Assembly (NCBI RefSeq): GCF_039954625.1 | Contig: NZ_CP157199.1 | Coordinates: 558,001-622,000, forward strand | Direction of reading: 5' to 3' | Source of the DNA: Pontimicrobium sp. SW4 | GTDB taxonomy: Bacteria; Bacteroidota; Bacteroidia; Flavobacteriales; Flavobacteriaceae | Length of the DNA stretch: 64,000 bases | In this document: positions 62,463-64,000 of the stretch, piece by piece | Position numbering within the stretch: the first letter of the stretch is position 1 | How the letters are laid out: every line of letters begins with the position of its first letter | Position numbers and translations under genes: made by a program | The notes under the pieces: model-generated | Databases searched by the model: none | What the model was told of the DNA's origin: nothing | What the model saw: only the letters and a program-made list of their open reading frames with translations

Positions 62463-62471
62463 TAATTTTGC
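62463..62471 (+). promoter_or_regulatory. Promoter -7 element (TAATTTTGC) of the 62494 gene
   Basis: Exact TAnnTTTGC match, 22 bases before the ATG at 62494. Confidence 0.6.
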
Positions 62472-62493
62472 AGAAATTAATTTTTATTATAAA

Positions 62494-62760
62494 ATGGCAA
62501 ACGTTAGAAATTTAAAAAAGGATATAAACTACGTTCTTGGAGATATTATTGAAGCAGTTTATTTTTGGGAATATGAAAATACAGATAAAGACACTAAAAA
62601 AAGTGAAGCTGTAATTGATGAAGCAATTGAAACTTTTGACGATTTAATTGCAAAGGTAAATGATAAAAGTGTTGAAGATAAGAAAGCACACTTTAAAAGT
62701 ATAAATCAAGAGCTCGAGTCTAAAGGACGAGCATTAATTGAAAAAATCAATAGACTATAA
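62494..62760 (+). CDS. Small conserved helical protein of unknown function
   Basis: 88 residues, acidic and almost entirely helical by composition, no cysteine, no signal peptide and no membrane helix. Short motif DIIEAVYFWEYENTDKDTKK near residues 18-37, then heptad-like helices (IDEAIETFDDLIAKV). I recognise it only as a small protein of a type seen in Flavobacteriaceae; no function can be offered. It has its own consensus promoter and a strong terminator, which argues for substantial expression. Confidence 0.8.
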   Translation: MANVRNLKKDINYVLGDIIEAVYFWEYENTDKDTKKSEAVIDEAIETFDDLIAKVNDKSVEDKKAHFKSINQELESKGRALIEKINRL

Positions 62761-62761
62761 T

Positions 62762-62792
62762 AAAAAAGGCGCTTTTAAAGCGCCTTTTTTAT
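62762..62792 (+). terminator. Bidirectional terminator
   Basis: Perfect stem AAAAAGGCGCTTT/AAAGCGCCTTTTT with T-tract between convergent 62494+ and 62789- genes. Confidence 0.93.
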
Positions 62793-63490
62793 TGTTTGTC
62801 TTCCTCTTTACGTTGTTTAATAAACTTATCTAGTTCTAAACCATATTTAGAATTTGCCACATGTTGTGGTAATGCTTTATATATAGTGTCTAAAAACTTG
62901 GTGTTAGCATCATAAATTTCAGATATAGCAATATAAGGAGCCACTTCACTATCTTTATTATTTATAGCAAAATTAATAGCGTATAAGTATTTACGCTTAA
63001 GTAAGCTATTAGCTTCAGCTGTTTTTGCATTAGCTTCAGCTGTATCTCCACTCACTTGTGCTTCTAATTTGGCTTTAATAATATCTAAATTTTTATTATT
63101 GAATTGAGAAATCATATTTTTAAACTCAGTGTATTTCTCTTGTTGAGAAGATCCTTTGATAGTATGTTTAAAAGGGAAATCTTTTAGTGTTGCATTAATT
63201 TCGGTAATACCTTTATCAGCAAAAAAAGCTATTCTTGATTCTTCTGAACTATTTTTATCTAACATTAGTAATAGTACTTCAGGCTCTTCAAGAGTGCTTT
63301 GTAATATAAAAGATTGTTCGCCATTAATAACCATCGAATCTAAAACAACTAAAGAAGAATCTTTTAGCTGTTGAAGGTAAACAGTTCCTTTTTTTAAACC
63401 TTTAATAGTTCCAGTAACTGTTAAATCGGCTTCTTTTTTACCGCAAGAAATAATAGTAAGTGCTATTAATAAAAATGTGAGTTTTTTCAT
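62789..63490 (-). CDS. DUF4369 domain lipoprotein
   Basis: 233 residues. Lipoprotein signal with lipobox TIISC (Cys 16). A DUF4369 domain (about 22-115: DLTVTGTIKGLKKGTVYLQQ) precedes a helical tail (about 130-230). DUF4369 is often found in front of a thioredoxin-like domain in Bacteroidota; here the thioredoxin part is absent and replaced by the helical tail, so a redox function is not supported. It is probably a periplasmic outer-membrane-anchored protein. 47 bases after the DUF819 gene. Confidence 0.87.
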   Translation of the reverse strand: MKKLTFLLIALTIISCGKKEADLTVTGTIKGLKKGTVYLQQLKDSSLVVLDSMVINGEQSFILQSTLEEPEVLLLMLDKNSSEESRIAFFADKGITEINATLKDFPFKHTIKGSSQQEKYTEFKNMISQFNNKNLDIIKAKLEAQVSGDTAEANAKTAEANSLLKRKYLYAINFAINNKDSEVAPYIAISEIYDANTKFLDTIYKALPQHVANSKYGLELDKFIKQRKEEDKQ

Positions 63491-63537
63491 TTATAAAAAA
63501 TTATGTCGGCAAATATCTTATATTAATTTATTATATA

Positions 63538-64000
63538 CTAACCAGCAGCAGCTATTTTCATTAGTTCTGCACATAATATTGCTCCATAAGTTCCAACAAC
63601 ATATCCAAATACTGCTAATAATGCACCAACAGTGGCAAGCGATGGATGAAAAGCTGCAGCTACCACAGGTGCTGAAGCGGCTCCACCAACATTTGCTTGA
63701 CTGCCTACAGCCAAAAAGAAATAAGGAGCCTTAATGATTTTTGCAACCAAAATTAATAGTCCTGCATGTATCGCCATCCAAACTAATCCAATTAAGATTA
63801 AACCAGGATTTTCAAAAATTTTACCTAAATCCATTTTCATTCCAATGGTCGCCACAAGAATATATATAAATACACTTCCAATTTTACTTGCTCCTGCACC
63901 TTCATAATTTTTTGCTTTCGTAAATGATAAAAGGATACCTATCAGTGTAGCTATACTTATTAACCAAAAGAAACTACTACCAAATGATGATAAAGCACTT
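63538..64000 (-). CDS. DUF819 family membrane protein, partial
   Basis: Minus-strand frame open from the right window edge to the stop at 63538; 153 codons visible, N-terminus outside. Several membrane helices are evident. The C-terminal half shows the family block YFFLAVGSQANVGGAASAPV, then AAFHPSLATVGALLAVFGYVVGTYGA. DUF819 proteins (YjcL-like) are predicted transporters of unknown substrate. A GTG at 63855 is in frame but internal: upstream residues continue the membrane-protein pattern. Confidence 0.85.
   Translation of the reverse strand, partial: SALSSFGSSFFWLISIATLIGILLSFTKAKNYEGAGASKIGSVFIYILVATIGMKMDLGKIFENPGLILIGLVWMAIHAGLLILVAKIIKAPYFFLAVGSQANVGGAASAPVVAAAFHPSLATVGALLAVFGYVVGTYGAILCAELMKIAAAG

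Overview
The window reads as a chromosomal segment of a marine-type member of the Flavobacteriaceae (Bacteroidota). The evidence is an AT-rich genome; promoters of the Bacteroidota type (TTTG, 18-19 bases, TAnnTTTG) instead of TTGACA/TATAAT; almost no Shine-Dalgarno sequences; a type IX secretion (T9SS) substrate with a gliding-motility-type C-terminal domain next to SprF and an OmpA protein; and families typical of this group (DUF2851, DUF1573, DUF4369, LUD next to FtsH). Most of the window is ordinary core genome.

Layout. 1-2.9 kb: a minus-strand operon (Cys-rich membrane peptide, glycosyltransferase, ECF sigma factor, Nramp-like transporter cut by the window edge). 3.0-9.4 kb: aquaporin, ECF sigma/anti-sigma pair, aminotransferase-murB, aspartyl-protease/PDZ protein, DUF1573 protein. 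9.5-12.2 kb: valS. 12.2-16.2 kb: the only clearly accessory block: a long inverted repeat, a 71-bp IS110 right-end relic, an AlkC-type DNA glycosylase, an SRPBCC lipoprotein, a WYL regulator, and a twice-frameshifted IS110 element with a structured leader that looks like a bridge RNA. 16.2-21.4 kb: VOC protein, acyl-CoA-binding protein, psd, cdsA, LUD, ftsH, rsfS. 21.5-30.6 kb: birA, pyrE, NUDIX, DUF2851, PspC, K+ channel, alanine symporter, HhH protein, acyl-CoA dehydrogenase.

30.6-45.7 kb is the translation/transcription core: rpsU (with a very unusual strong Shine-Dalgarno), xer recombinase, hpf, tRNAs Thr-Tyr-Gly-Thr, tuf, tRNA-Trp, secE, nusG, rplKAJL, rpoB, rpoC, DUF3467. The tRNA order and anticodons upstream of tuf match the classic E. 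coli thrU-tyrU-glyT-thrT-tufB arrangement. 45.7-50.5 kb: a ferredoxin-like protein, prfC, and a histidine kinase/LytTR regulator pair.

50.8-60.4 kb is the most striking locus: a 2,246-residue secreted protein with 16 nearly identical 258-bp (86-residue) calcium-binding-type repeats of distinctly higher GC, ending in a T9SS type B sorting domain, followed at once by sprF and an OmpA-family gene. It has a textbook promoter and a 324-base upstream region full of small direct and inverted repeats. 60.5-64 kb: idi, queD, manA, a small unknown protein, a DUF4369 lipoprotein and a partial DUF819 membrane protein.

I see no CRISPR array, prophage or recognisable defence system. The best candidates for something new are the hyper-homogenised repeat protein with its secretion partners, the IS110-bracketed repair/regulator module with its palindromic operator, the rpsU Shine-Dalgarno, and two apparently leaderless genes (pyrE, idi).
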